NCBI RefSeq assembly: GCF_048569485.1
Contig: NC_134360.1
Location: forward strand, 208,017,664-208,081,663
Direction: 5' to 3'
DNA: 64,000 nt
DNA from: Anomaloglossus baeobatrachus
Lineage: Eukaryota > Chordata > Amphibia > Anura > Aromobatidae
Under the pieces are notes generated by a model. It was given only the letters and a program-made list of their open reading frames with translations. It had not been told where the DNA came from and did not search any database. The position numbers and the translations under genes are program-made. Positions 33,831 to 47,305 of this stretch are shown here, piece after piece (within the stretch, counting starts at the first letter, position 1; each line of letters starts with the position of its first letter).

Positions 33831-34763
33831 CAGTACAGACCAAAAGTTTGGACACACCTTCTCATTCAAAGAGTTTTCTTTATTTTCAGGACTCTGAAAA
33901 TTGTAGATTCACATTGAAGGCATCAAAACTATCAATTAAAACATGTGGAATGAAATACTTAAAAAAGTGTGAAACAACTGAAAATATGTCTTATATTCTA
34001 GGTTCTTCAAAGTAGCCACCTTTTGCTTTGATTACTGCTTTGCACACTCTTGGCATTCTCTTGATGAGCTTCAAGAGGTAGTCACCGGAAATGGTTTTCC
34101 AACAGTCTTGAAGGAGTTCCCAGAGATGCTTAGCACTTGTTGGCCCTTTTGTCTTCACACTGCGGTCCAGCTCACCCCAAACCATCTCGATTGGGTTCAG
34201 GTCTGGTGACTGTGGAGACCAGGTCATCTAGCGTAGCACCCCATCACTCTCCTTCTTAGTCACACAGCCCTTGCACAGCCTGGAGGTGTGTTTGGGGTCA
34301 TTGTCCTGTGGAAAAATAAATGATGGTCCAACTAAATACAAACCGGATGGAATAGCACGCCGCTGCAAGATGCTGTGGTAGCCATGCTGGTTCTGTATGC
34401 CTTCAATTTTGAAATAAATCCCCAACAGTGTCACCAGCAAAGCCCCCCACACCATCACACCTCCTCCTCCATGCTTCACGGTGGGAACCAGCCATGTAGA
34501 GTCCATCCGTTCACCTTTTCTACAAAGACACGGTGGTTGGATCCAAAGATCTCAAATTTGGACTCATCAGACCAAAGCACAGATTTCCACTGGTCTAATG
34601 TCTATTCCTTGTGTTCTTTAGCCCAAACAAGTCTCTTCTGCTTGTTGCCTGTCCTTAGCAGTGGTTTCCTAGCAGCTATTTTACTATGAAGGCCTGCTGC
34701 ACAAAGTCTCCTCTTAACAGTTGTTCTAGAGATGAGGTGTGTCCAAACTTTTGGTCGGTACTG
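33831..34763 (-). mobile_element. Tc1/mariner element, internally deleted
   Basis: TIRs CAGTACAGACCAAAAGTTTG and, inverted, CAAACTTTTGGTCGGTACTG are flanked by TA. The minus-strand frames keep the catalytic half of the transposase (ESKFEIF region, VPTVKHGGGGVMVWGA, FPQDNDPKHTS, WSPQSPDLNPIEMVWGELDR). The N-terminal DNA-binding half is deleted and frameshifts remain. The family is widespread in fish and frogs. Confidence 0.9.
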
Positions 34764-35151
34764 TACATTAATGAACAGATTTATATATAAAAAAAACAAG
34801 CAGGTACTGTCAGATTTAGGGGATTCTCTATAGGGGGCAGTATGATGGTAGTTAATGCTGGTGCAGTAACGATTGCAAGGAGGGGAAAAGATGGAGAAAT
34901 CAGACAATGGTATGCTAAAGGGGCAATGTTCTCACTATCTGCTCTATTGGAAAAAAATGCTAGGAAAAGTCTGATGTGGATTTGGTGGAGCCTTGGAGTA
35001 TGCGCCAACAATGTTTTGGGGGGTTTTTTCCAGGTGGTTTCCATCTGAAATGCTCCTGAAAAAGCACCAAAAAGAATAAACAAATACACAGCAATGTCAA
35101 AACGACTTGCTGTGCAAATGTTTCACCTTTTTGGCCTTTTTTTCAGTTTTA
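34764..35151. other. Non-coding interval, no feature seen
   Basis: Ordinary sequence between two transposons. Confidence 0.5.
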
Positions 35152-35574
35152 GGCTATGTGCGCACTAGAAATGTCATGTTTCTCAAGAAACTTTCTTGAG
35201 AGACATTCTGGGAGCTGAAGATTCTTGCATCTGCGGAAAAAATCCGCACCAAATTCGCGGAAAAAACGCATGCGGATTTGCCGCGAATTACCGGCGGATT
35301 TTTCCCTGCGGATTTTTATGAATGGATAAGTGCAAATCCGGGGGTAATCCGCAGGAAATAATGAACATGCTCATTTTCTCAAGAAACTTTCTCGAGAACA
35401 TTTTCTCAAGAAACTTTCCTTGAGAAAAATCCGCAGTGTGCGCACACCTATTTTTTTTTTCCATAGGTTTTGCTGGGAAATGTCTGCAGAAAGATTTAAC
35501 ACCTTTCTCAAGAAATTTCCGCAGCAAATCCGCGGGTAAATCCGCGGGTAAAACGGTCTAGTGCGCACAAAGCC
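35152..35574. mobile_element. Harbinger-type MITE, 423 bp
   Basis: GGCTATGTGCGCACTAG and CTAGTGCGCACAAAGCC are inverted ends, with TTA at 35149-35151 and 35575-35577. The interior is rich in TCCGC and TTTCTCAAGAAA palindromes. It has the same end type as 46943-47305 and 9649-12715. Confidence 0.8.
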
Positions 35575-35710
35575 TTAAGCTTTGAAAGCCGTGAAGTGGA
35601 AGTGATCCGACCATTTTTCAGGCGCCTTCTGTAAACAGGTATGACACTGTGTGCACATACACCAAGAGTGCGGAGTGATTTGTTCTCTGGCTACTGGATG
35701 CAGAACTATA

Positions 35711-36617
35711 CAGTGTGTCCACCCATATCATGTCCACTGCCATTAACTTGAGAACGGCGGCAGCTATAGGCATAGAAGTGGTGTCTAGGTATAGTAAAGT
35801 AGCCATGCGCCACGCAATGAAACCACCTATAGCGCCACCTGGTGGAAAACAACGGAGTTAGCATTTTTATCTCGAAAACGGAATGAGATAGAGAAAAAAA
35901 GTGAATTACAAAGTTGTAGGGCATCATCAATTCAATACGAATCGACACCTTGCATACAGAAATGCTATGATATGAAACCCATGACCCCCCCCCCAAACAT
36001 TGAATGCTGGTCACGCATATGGCGCTCATTTAACTTTGATGCTCAAAGTGGCCCCCGTCAGCTGCAATGCACTTCTGGACTCTGGACAGCATACTGTATC
36101 TTGCTGCACGTTGTGCAATATGGTAGGTGACACGTTTGCACAAGCATCTGTGATACGTCGTCGTAGGTCCTGCAATGTTGGTGGAAGGGTCGCATACACC
36201 TGCTGTTTGATGTGACCTCACAGAAAGAAGTCCAATGGGGTCAGGTCAGGTGAGCATGGAGATCACTCCATGCAGCCACCATACCCAATGACTTGTAGGA
36301 AGGTCTCCATGAGGTATCTCTTCACGTCAGCAGACTTGTGAGTTTTACACGTTCTAATCATAGCATTTCTGTATGCAAGGTTTCGATTCGTATTGAATTT
36401 ATGATGCCCTACAACTTTGCAATTCACTTTTTTCTCTATCTCGTTCCATTTTCGAGATAAGAATGCTAACTCCGTTGTTTTCCACCAGGTGGCGCTATAG
36501 GTGGTTTCATTGCGTAGCGCTTGGCTACTTTACTATACCTAGACACCACTTTGTATGCCTATAGTTGCCGCCATTCTCAAGTTAATGGCGGTGGACAGGA
36601 TATGGGTGGACACACTG
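35711..36617 (-). mobile_element. mariner-like element with long TIRs and a transposase remnant
   Basis: The ends CAGTGTGTCCACCCATATC and its inverse are bordered by TA. The TIRs extend to about 280 bp (35711-35985 and 36335-36617), matching blocks such as GGTGGCGCTATAGGTGG. Between them a minus-strand frame at 36030-36221 ends RVQKCIAADGGHFEH, the usual C-terminus of an IS630/mariner-like transposase. Most of the gene is deleted. Confidence 0.8.
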
Positions 36618-36829
36618 TATGCACACAGGTCTAGATGATTTTACATTGTCTATGCAGAAACTCTACTATGTATAACAGCGCCTGAATTGTGGATGAGATT
36701 TTTCAATATCTGATGCACATTGGGCTGTAGTGTAGTGTCTGGTGCTAGGACTTGAGATCCCCAGCATGTCATTGTGTTCTGTGGCTATAACCACAAATGT
36801 AACAAACCCTTTGTAATGAAAAAGATGAA
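36618..36829. other. Short non-coding interval
   Basis: Nothing recognised between the mariner copy and the minisatellite. Confidence 0.4.
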
Positions 36830-38430
36830 ATGTGCCCCTGGTGTATAACCACTGACCCTTCACCCCCGATGTATGAAATCCAGTCCCTCACCCCCAGTAT
36901 ATAACATCCGATCATCACTCCCGGTATATAACAACTGGCCCCTCTCCTTCGGAGTATAACATACAGCCCCTCATCCCCGGAGTATAACATCTGGCGCCTC
37001 TCCCCTTGAGTATAACCTCCGTCCCATCTCCCCCGGTGTATAACATCTGACCCCTCACCCCCAGTGTATAACAACCGTCCCCTCTCCCCCAGAGTATAAT
37101 ATCCAGTCTCTCGCCCCCGGTGTGTAACATCCGGTCCCTCATCCCCAGAGTATACCATCCACCCCCCATTGTATAACATCTGGCCCCTCACCCACGGTGT
37201 ATATGACGCCCCTACCGGGGCTGTGGAGCATCGTTACCGAGCCGCGGTTCTGCTTCTAGAACGCCGCGGTGGCAAGCCCCGGTTCCGTGACCCCGGCGGT
37301 GTCGTTTAAAGATAAAGGGGATGATGACAATTTATTCGTGACGCCACCTGTGGTACTCAGTCGGAGATAGCTGACACTGCGGGATAGGGACCTCTGGGGC
37401 AGATGGAGACGCAGTTTGGTTGGTATAGCCCTCCACAGGTATAGCTGGGCCCCAGGGCAGATGGAGGTAGTAGTAGGCGCTGGCGGGGATGCAGGGCTCA
37501 GGCGAATAACGGAGCGGCACAGGAATGCAGTCTCAAGATGTTTACTCACTGTAGCAGGTTCCAAGGTAACACGACGTCGTGACTGCCTTTGGAGTGCTGG
37601 CCTCTACTGTGAAGGGCTCCAGCCGATCCCGGGTAGTTCAGAGGTCAAGTCCGGTGCACTTTTCTTATGTACCTTCCCTGGTCGTCTCCCTGCACTTGCT
37701 TCTCCCTCCTGCTTTGCGCCTTCGCACATAGTGCCCTGAGCTGGTGTCCGCAGACCCTTTTGGGTGGCGTGAAGCTCTATGGTCCTATGTGGTCACCTTC
37801 CAACAGATTCGTGTACGGGTTTGGCTTCGGTACTAGATGTGCCCTTAGCCTCTGGATTTACTAGCGGAGTACGTAGGTTCTTCTCCTCTTGCCTAGGGAC
37901 CAGCCCCCGATCTGCAACCAAGCCCCTCCACTCCATTGCTGTATGTGGAACAGGGCCACAGGAGTATGGTGTACTTCCCATGGTCCCTCGGACCCCTTCC
38001 TCTCTTATGCCCCGGCCGAGCTGCACCAGCTCCAGACACAGGTCTTCACTCCTCCACTCCTTCCTCTCGACCCTCCTCTCTGTCTGCTCCCACTCACTAG
38101 ACTCCACACCCCGGCCTGGCTTCGGGTTCACCACGTCCTCGCCATGTCTGATGAGGTGTTGTGTGTGTTTTGTGCATACCGGTGAATGACCTCTTCCGTA
38201 CCCAGGAAGGAATACTACACCTCTGTCTGAGGTGCAGTACCTCTGTGGCAACTGAAACCTAAGGGGCGCCACATATAGCCTCTAGCCCCCAGAGTTTAAC
38301 ATCCGGCCCCTCACCCCCTGGTGTATAACAACCACCCCCCTTCCCCCAGAGTATAACATCTGTCCCCTCTCCCGAGGTGTGTAACAACAGGCCCCTTGCC
38401 CCTGGTGTATAACCTCCACCCCCCATATCG
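36830..38430. repeat. About 29-bp minisatellite, interrupted by a solo LTR
   Basis: Units of the form GTATAACATCTGGCCCCTCA plus CCCCCG occupy 36830-37203 (about 13 units) and 38274-38430 (about 5 units). The 1.07 kb between is the LTR below. The Gly/Tyr-rich minus-strand frames come from the repeat. Confidence 0.85.
37204..38273. mobile_element. Solo LTR of a retroelement (fossil)
   Basis: The segment begins TGACGCCCCTACC and ends GGGGCGCCACA, giving TG...CA termini. It is flanked by TATA at 37200-37203 and 38274-38277. It has the length of an LTR, no internal domain and no second LTR. It looks whole as an LTR and young enough for its flanks to be clear. The 4-bp duplication suits a Gypsy-type element, but the family is not proven. 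Confidence 0.65.
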
Positions 38431-39227
38431 TTTGCCTTTACGGTACTAATGTGACACAACGGTCGGTGGTGCAGAGGGGCATGTTCAACCACCTCTCCAT
38501 TTACTCCATCTGTGGTTCCCTGTAGATGATCCAACCTGTCGCTCATTTCTAAATATAGTTCCCTATTCTTCTGATCGGTGCTCACCCCAGTGGACCCTCA
38601 CCGATCAAGAAATTATCACGTGTCCTGTGGATCCTATACATCGGTGTTAACTTGTTTTCACCGAAGAACCCTTTAATGTAAACCCCTGTAATTGTCCATC
38701 ACAGTTGAGTGCGCACAGTACCCGTCCAGGAGCCATATGTATTTTACAGTCAACGATCCAGTCCAATGCTTAGCAGATATTTGCATGTAGCCTAAGTGCG
38801 GGCACCTAAAGTCAATTCTGCCTGTGGCTTTCGGACACCCCACTCTGACACTGGCTGCAGGTGTCCCGATACGTTTGGCGATATACAGTATATCTATGAG
38901 TATATTTGCTGACGTTCTATAGGATGATAATGCACAACATTGATGCTTCTTCATTTTGCAGTCACAGGACCATTATGGATGTTCGTCCCTCTGCACCATC
39001 AGAGTAAGCCCCCATTATCTCCCAGTGATTTTATGCAGGTAGTATAATAGTGTAAATCCTGGGACACCCGATACACATCAGAACATCGAGGGTGGAGAGA
39101 AAAGTGAGATCAAGTTCCCATTCAGACATCGGATGAATTATTAATCCTATAGCAGCTTCGTCTCTGTGACTCTTATCTGTACTGGAGGCTGAGAGCAGTG
39201 GATATATTACAGTCCTAGCGCTGCAAT
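38431..39227. other. Upstream region of CDCP2
   Basis: 38431-38680 looks like the end of a TTAA-type repeat (ACCGAAGAACCCTTTAA). The remaining 550 bp may hold the CDCP2 5' UTR and promoter. No TATA box or CpG island is convincing. Confidence 0.4.
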
Positions 39228-39303
39228 ATGCACAATATTCATTGCAAGTTTATCTTCATGATAAGCGTCTTATGGGACACTCGCGGGGTTCACACACGGA
39301 AGG
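39228..39303 (+). CDS. CDCP2: CDCP2 coding exon 1 (signal peptide)
   Basis: The ATG at 39228-39230 opens 25 codons, MHNIHCKFIFMISVLWDTRG then VHTRK. The exon ends at a strong donor G/GTAAGT in phase 1, which is exactly the phase needed by the CUB1 exon at 40571. The hydrophobic core FIFMISVLW fits a short secretory signal peptide. The junction gives KG-VKCGG, matching the mammalian sequence before the first CUB cysteine as I recall it. No other exon was found with the right phase, but an additional upstream exon cannot be excluded. Confidence 0.7.
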
Positions 39304-39779
39304 GTAAGTAGAGATTTCTTGTGCTACGTTACTTGGCGTCTACGGTGCATTAAATGGAACGAGAACTCTCAAGTTACTTTCCCCTTTTTAAATCCACTTT
39401 CGAGATTCAAAATGGAAGAAATAGAACTTGAGCTGTTCCTGGAAAGACATCTGCGTAGACTTTCATGGCTGGTTTTGCTGTATGGTAAAATTCATCAGAT
39501 GAAATTGTATCCGGGCTGACAGCACCTTCGATCTCAGCTTCCTACACCTCTATGATTGGGGATATGGGGCAGTGTTGTGAATGTTGCAGATGAATTTTGA
39601 GGGGTTGGATGTGGCCGTAAAGAAGATGGATGTCATCAAGTTATTTGTATGGTCTTTGGATTGTTGCTGTCTATGCAAGGAGGTCATGTTGCCATGATGT
39701 AACGCACAGCCCAGCTCAAATGTAGGAGCAGTCATTACTCTGAAAGCTTGGCCGGAAAGGGATTAATAGTCCATCTCAA
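39304..39779. other. CDCP2 intron 1, first part
   Basis: Ordinary sequence with no recognised element before the palindrome at 39780. Confidence 0.5.
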
Positions 39780-40061
39780 GGAATGAAAATTATGATGCCA
39801 GAGATGCCCACCATGGCCCCAACGATAATTGGCTGAGGACACGTTTTTGGAAATATCAAGCATGTCAAGATTCGTCTTGACATACTTGATATTTCCAAAA
39901 ACGTGTTTTCAGCCAATCATCGTTGGGGCCATGGTGGGCATTTCTGGCATCATAATTTTCATTCCAATGCCCACCATGGCCCCAACGATGATGGGCTGAG
40001 GACACGTTTTTGGAAATATCAAGTATGTCAAGATTCGTCTTGACATACTTGATATTTCCAA
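39780..40061. repeat. Three-armed palindrome (foldback element, one and a half copies)
   Basis: 39784-39962 is a palindrome centred near 39873 (TCAAGATTCGTCTTGA) with arms of about 90 bp carrying GCCCACCATGGCCCCAACGA. 39968-40061 repeats the left arm and the centre and stops after TTGATATTTCCA. The arms are nearly identical. Confidence 0.88.
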
Positions 40062-41610
<1,549 letters not shown>

Positions 41611-41949
41611 ATATATGTGGCGGAGTCCTCACCAGCCTCTCTGGGGTAATTACCAGTCCGGATTACCCTGACAACTACCCCAACAATGCAGAGTGCCACT
41701 GGCTGATCAGCGCTGCACCTCACTCCACCATCCGGCTAATTTTCACAGACTTCCAGTTGGAGAGCCAGGAATGTAACTTTGACTACGTGGCAGTCTTTGA
41801 TGGCTCCAGTCAAGAAGAAGACCAAGTCCGCCATTATTGTGGTACCACCAAGCCTCCTGACACCACATCATCTTCCAATGAGCTGCTGGTGGTCTTTAAA
41901 TCTGACTTTAACATTGGAGGACGAGGTTTCAAAGCATACTACTCCTCAG
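41611..41949 (+). CDS. CDCP2: CDCP2 coding exon 3 (CUB domain 2)
   Basis: This 339-bp exon, phase 1-1, encodes the second CUB domain from DICGGVLTSLSG to GGRGFKAYYSSG. Cysteines lie in ICGG, ECHW, ECNFDYV and HYCGT. The block VVFKSDFNIGGRGFKAYY is very close to mammalian CDCP2 as I remember it. The acceptor TTACAG and donor G/GTATGG are both good. Confidence 0.95.
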
Positions 41950-43896
41950 GTATGGACATATATATTACCCCATGTCTCAACTTCACGAGCAATGCACCAC
42001 ATTTTCCACGACTGAATGTGCATCTGATGACAGAGCATTCTGATGGAAACCTTCCAGAGAACTAACAACTCTTCTAGGAGATCAGTAGGGCTCCGCTTTT
42101 ACCGGAAGCCTCTTGAACCTTTTGGGAGAGTTGACAAGTATAACACCCAGGGAGGTGAGCTTTTTTCAGGAACTACCTGAGAGAGTGTTAAGGCTTATGT
42201 CTTGTTTGTACAACACCGCACTTTCCATAGTGATTACTGGTTACCGGTGCTGGGTATTGACGTTCTATCCTATATTTCCTATATTATGGGTTGTGCATTT
42301 TTGATCAATGGAAAAAAGGTGGAGGCCACATCACTTTCACGAACGTCATCATCAAATAGTTGATTGGCAATGTTGCCTACAGTTGGACATCCAATATTAT
42401 TAATCGGTTATCCTACCTAATAATTAGGAATTCAGGACCATTCTGGTTCAGGACAATTTAATTAATTATGGTCATTGAGGTCCAACGGGAATGTAGGTGG
42501 ACAGACAAATGTCAGTTTTTGTCCCAGGCTCATGAACCCTTAGCAATGCCTTTATAGGGACCTCTTGGATTAGAAGAATTTCTAAGAGCATATCATAGCA
42601 TGTAAAAGACATTATCAGAGCAACTAGGGGAATGTGTCCCTAAACTAGGAGCATCATTGCCACTAGCAGAAAGAATTAAACGTAGATAACTACTATTAAT
42701 AAAAACTTGTGTCATACCTTAGGAACATATCAAAAATTTTTATTGATGGCGGTTCCTTTCCTGAATCCCCCACTGACACCCGAAATAAAAGGGCAGAGGT
42801 GTTCAGCTTCCTTTTGGGTTGCAAAAAGTTTTATCTTCTTTTTAAAGATGCAAACAGAGACACTCATGTACTTTCCATACGTACATACAACGTTCTAATG
42901 ATATCTTCAAGGACGGACAAGCAAAACCGATTACTGCTGATGTTGCACAGTGCGCTCTGTTGACCCGGGAAACATATATGTCTCAAGATGGTCTCAGCAG
43001 ATCAAGGATAAAAGCAAGGTGTGGGAAAACAGCGTAGACTTCACTATCCCATCCCTTCACATCCTTGTTGGGTGAGGAGAGGTTGCACTAAACCACTTTC
43101 CCTTAAAGCTGATTGCATAAAAATATCTATGCCGAGTTTAACCAGGTTTTCCATAACTTTCAAGTGGTTCCTGGAAAAATAGGACATCTCCTGGAAGACG
43201 ATGAACATTTCCCATCTAAATATCCAGGTAACCAGCAATTCGTAGGGGCTTTTCTATGTATTGCCAGAAAGTTCTGGCATTGGATGGAGAGCAGGTATCC
43301 AAATAAGCTTTTGGAAGAGTAAGAAGGCAGCAAATAAGGCTTGAAGGGGGTGGTGAATAACATAGATCTTCTGGAAAACCGGCTTGGAAAAGTTGGTAAG
43401 TGTTATGTTGGTGACCATCAATATATGATTGGTGGAGTCCAACTCAGTGCACTCCTGTCGATCAATGGATTGAAAGGCCCCAGTAATCCTTGCACCCATT
43501 TTTCCGTTACATAGGTCCAACGCTATATATCTGGTGGTGTCTGTATCAGCTCCATTCAATGTACTTTTTTTCAGAGCTGAACCAATCAAATCACAGCACA
43601 ACAAATAAACACTTTTTGTCTGCTACTTGGCAAAAACCATGTGCGCTATACTAAATCGAATGCGCTGAATCCAAATCTGAAGTTAGTTTTTTTGTAGCAC
43701 GTCAGGATATTAAGTTATTCCAATTTTTGTGAAAATTAAAATAAGCAATTAATAAAGATACAGAATCGTTATGTCCCACAGTTTCACAACATGTATTATC
43801 ATTTTTATTGAAAAAGAAGTATAGGTAAATAAACCAAAAAACTTAAAAATCACTTATAGTAGCTTAAGAAATCGCCTTGAACTCAGCAGAGTACTT
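41950..43896. other. CDCP2 intron 3, first part
   Basis: Mostly single-copy-looking sequence. None of the open frames resembles a known protein. Confidence 0.5.
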
Positions 43897-44770
43897 TTAA
43901 AAGTGCTTCAGGCACTTGCTTTTGCGCTTGTGAGTGGTCCTAGTGGCCTGTTGCAAAAACCAGCAGTAATCGCCCATCATGTTGGGGTTAAAGCGACCTG
44001 GGTATCTTTTTTCCATAGTAGAAATGTCCTGGTGGAATCTCTCACCATGTTCGTCACTGACATTACCCATATTTGGAGGAAAGAAGTCAAGATGTGAATG
44101 TAGGAAATGCATTTTCAATGACATTCGGGCACCATGCATTTCGTATGCTTGAAGCATATTGTCTATTAGTTCAGCATAGTTTTCTGCTCTTTCGTTTCCA
44201 AGGAAGTTTTGAACTACTACTATAAATGCATCCCATGCAGTTAGTTCAAGTGGGGTGAGTTCTTTCTTGAAGATTTCATCATGGATTAGTTGGTGGATTT
44301 CAGGACCAATAAAGATTCCTGCTTTGAGTTTGGCCTGTTTTCAATGCACTAAACTTTTCCTTCAGATACTTAAATCCATTCCCTTGACGATCCATTGCTA
44401 CTACAAAATTTTTCATTAGTCCTAGTTTAATGTGAAGAGGTGGAAGATAAACTTTAAGTGGATCGACAAGTGATTCGTGTTGAACATTGTGCTTACCAAT
44501 CTTATGTTCATCTCTATTGGGCCACCGTTTAATTTTATAATGGTTGTTGTCATCTCGACTGTTCCATAGGCACAGAAAGCACATATGCTTAGTGTAACCT
44601 AACTGCAAACCAAGGACTAGTGCAACAACTTTGAGGTCAGCACAAATGTTCCATTGATGTTCTGAATATTTAATCAATTTCAGAATGATCTGCATAGAAG
44701 CATAGGTCTCTTTCATTCCAACCACATGTGCAATGCCTTCAACAATGCCTGAATAGGCGTATGGCCTTTT
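43897..44770 (-). pseudogene. Remnant of an unidentified animal-wide protein family (treated as a fossil)
   Basis: Minus-strand frames carry blocks LPPLHIKLGLMKNFV, MSLKMHFLHSHLDFF and SDEHGERFHQDISTMEKRYP, plus a CFLCLWNSRDD block. I recall these motifs from uncharacterised, multi-copy proteins in insects, cnidarians and some vertebrates, which suggests a mobile-element protein. The copy is broken, with at least two breaks. It lies in a CDCP2 intron on the opposite strand. Element class is unknown. Confidence 0.55.
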
Positions 44771-44925
44771 CTAAGTATAACTCAAAATCTGGACGTGCTG
44801 TACAAATTCTGAGTTCATATTTGGAATCAGCATGTTCAAATTAGTAAAGAACACATGTTTTACCCTCAGTAGCAAAATCATTGTTGTGCTGTGAATTGGT
44901 GGCCATCATTACAACAATCGTGGTT

Positions 44926-45333
44926 TTAAAGTGGTTTTCTAAAACCTCTCTACCCCAGAAGCACTTTGCTTGAAAAACAAACAAAATAAACCTTCCTTTA
45001 CTCACCCTTCCCAGGTCCATTCCGCAGTCTCCTTCGCTGCTCCCAGTGTCTTTTATTGTCTTCAGCACTGATGTTACGTCAATCGCGCTGCAGCCAATCC
45101 GTGAGCTCAGCAGGTCTACTCAAGTTGATGGCACAAGCCATGTATAGCCGGTAAGCTCACGGATTGTCTGCAGCACTGGCAACATGACATCAGTGCTGCA
45201 AATAATAACAGACATTGGGAGCAGAGGGGAAGACTCAATGCTGGACCTGAGGAGGGGGAGTAAAGCACAGTTTGTTTTTTTAAACAAACTGAAGCCAAGG
45301 AAAACGTTTTCCAAAACCGTAAAACCCCTTTAA
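44926..45333. mobile_element. TTAA-type MITE, 408 bp
   Basis: TTAAAGTGGTTTTCTAAAAC and the inverse of GTTTTCCAAAACCGTAAAAC / CCCCTTTAA are its ends. Inner arms around GTGAGCTCA and AGCACTGATGT are inverted. It ends 158 bp before the CUB3 exon. Confidence 0.65.
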
Positions 45334-45491
45334 TTTCAGGACCACCTCTCTCACCATGGGACCAATATCCTACTGGTTACCTGCCAGTTATATCACTTAT
45401 CTGATACAAGGAATGCCAATATATAACTATGTTAGAACAAGTACGTTTTATGATGCCAATCATTACCTCTCTTCTTTTACTTGTTACTTAG

Positions 45492-45845
45492 GTGAGTGCC
45501 AGGATGTGTTCACAGCGGTGAAAGGCAATATTACCAGCCCTCGCTACCCGGACATGTACCCCAATAATATTATTTGTCAGTGGAACATCCAGTTACCCCC
45601 AGGTTTTCGAATTAAGCTGTTTTTTCAAGATCTTGAGATGGAAGAGGTGAACACCATGACGGACGAGTGTGATTATGACTACCTGGCGGTGTATGATGGG
45701 CAAAGCACAAGGGACAAGCCCCTGGGCAGGAGGTGTGGGACCAACATACCGGCACCCCTGATATCCACCAAGAATAATCTGCTGCTGGTGCTAGTCACAG
45801 ACAGAGACACTGCCAACAGGGGCTTCTCGGTGTCCTATATTGGAA
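45492..45845 (+). CDS. CDCP2: CDCP2 coding exon 4 (CUB domain 3)
   Basis: This 354-bp exon, phase 1-1, encodes the third CUB domain from GECQDVFTAVKG to RGFSVSYIG. Cysteines lie in ECQD, ICQW, DECDYDYL and RRCGT. It reads through conserved SPRYPDMYPNN and LPPGFRIKLFFQDLEMEE. The donor GGAA/GTAAGT leaves one base that joins the next exon as ATG (Met), giving YIG-M-VPINVSC; mammals have YIGVVPMNVSC. Confidence 0.94.
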
Positions 45846-46942
45846 GTAAGTCATATATTTATGCATTGGTGGAGAGCGAGAACATTTTTAACAGGGAACA
45901 GGGTGGGCTTTAGAGCAACATCCATGGTCATATACAATAAAGTCTATACCACCCTCCACAATAGGAACTGTTCTTAGAAGGAACTCTCTTCTGTGGCTAG
46001 TTGACCCTAGGGTGGACATTTCATTGGTGCACCCTATGCAGCCACACAGGGGCCCAAGAGGTCAGGGGACCCATTTCAACCTCCAGGTGGAATTGTGCAT
46101 TTTGATGATCTCTTGGGTGGCAAAAGTCCCCATATACTATCCCCGCCCAGGGGCCCTCTTCTGTCTGTGTCGGCCAGTGAATTGACCCCATTGCGGTTCC
46201 ACATTCCATGCCCTAATTGTTCAAATAAAAAAAAACAAAAAAACTTTCAGACCCATAGGGGGGGTAGAAGGATTTTTCCAGACAGGCATTTCATATGAGA
46301 GGTCTAAACCTATAGCCTGCTGGAGTAAGGAACTTCAAGTGAAATCAGAGGTACAGGCCATTTATTGGATTTGGTGCATCTTTTGCTTTGTCTATGCAGC
46401 ACAAAAATCTCCGCCAGCAATGAATTAGTGTCAATTACGGTTATAATTTGTCAACTACAGTTATAATTTAAAGCCAATTTTCTGGAATACCTTATAGTAC
46501 AGCTGTCAAATGGGTGGTAGACAACACTCCCTATCAGAAAAGTGCTGAGGGTGTTGGTCTTAGCAAAAAGAGAAAAAGTCATGAAAATTCATGCAAATGC
46601 TATTTTTTTTATTGTGTGAATCTTTAACTTACATAGCTGGAATGATTAATTACCCCCTGGAAATTTTCATTTTTATTTTTTTCTTAAAATAATTCCATGC
46701 ATCTTTTTTAGCATTTTTCCAAGTGTTAGTACCAGCATTTTCTGTAACATTTAAAATCTGCATTTTTGTTTTGTTTTTTCAATACCTTTACCATTTTCCG
46801 CCCTTTATTACAGTCACTTGGGTCTTATAATCAGCAATTTGCCCACCAGTCTAGTACATGATCTTCTGTGCACACAAAAAGTCAATCTCTGACTTCCTCG
46901 GGATTAGATTATCCCAGATCAAATCCCTAATTGGCAGCTTTA
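45846..46942. other. CDCP2 intron 4, first part
   Basis: No named repeat or exon. The frames in this stretch are short and unrecognised. Confidence 0.5.
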
Positions 46943-47305
46943 GGCTATGTGCGCACGTTGCGTATTTGCATGCAGTTACGCTGCGATCTGCACCGCAGCG
47001 TAACTGCATGCGTCCTGCGTCCCCAGCATAATCTATGAAGATTATGCAGGAGACGTGCGCACGTGGCGTATTAGAGCGCAGCGCTTCGGCTGCTGCCTGA
47101 AGCGCGCGTTCTAAGAAGTGACATGTCACTTATTCCGTGCGCTCTGCATGCAGCTCCCGCTCGGTCTATGGGAGGGGCTGCACTCAGAGCGCATGGAATC
47201 GTTTTGTTTTTTTTTTTCTTTCTGCAGCGATTTGAAGCGCACGTGTGCTGTTCAAATCGCTGCAGAAATCTCTGCAGGGACAGAACGCTACGTGCGCACA
47301 TAGCC
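46943..47305. mobile_element. Harbinger-type MITE, 363 bp
   Basis: GGCTATGTGCGCACGTTGCG and CGTGCGCACATAGCC are inverted ends with TTA at 46940-46942 and 47306-47308. Inner inverted blocks GCAGCGTAACTGCATGC and CAGCGATTTGAA are present. Confidence 0.82.

Noticed and set aside
37793-38272. 159-codon minus-strand frame and overlapping plus-strand frames
   Set aside because: They lie within the solo LTR, where coding is not expected, with no recognisable protein.
44300-44725. A functional gene inside CDCP2 intron 3
   Set aside because: The conserved blocks fall in broken frames, so it is a decayed remnant.
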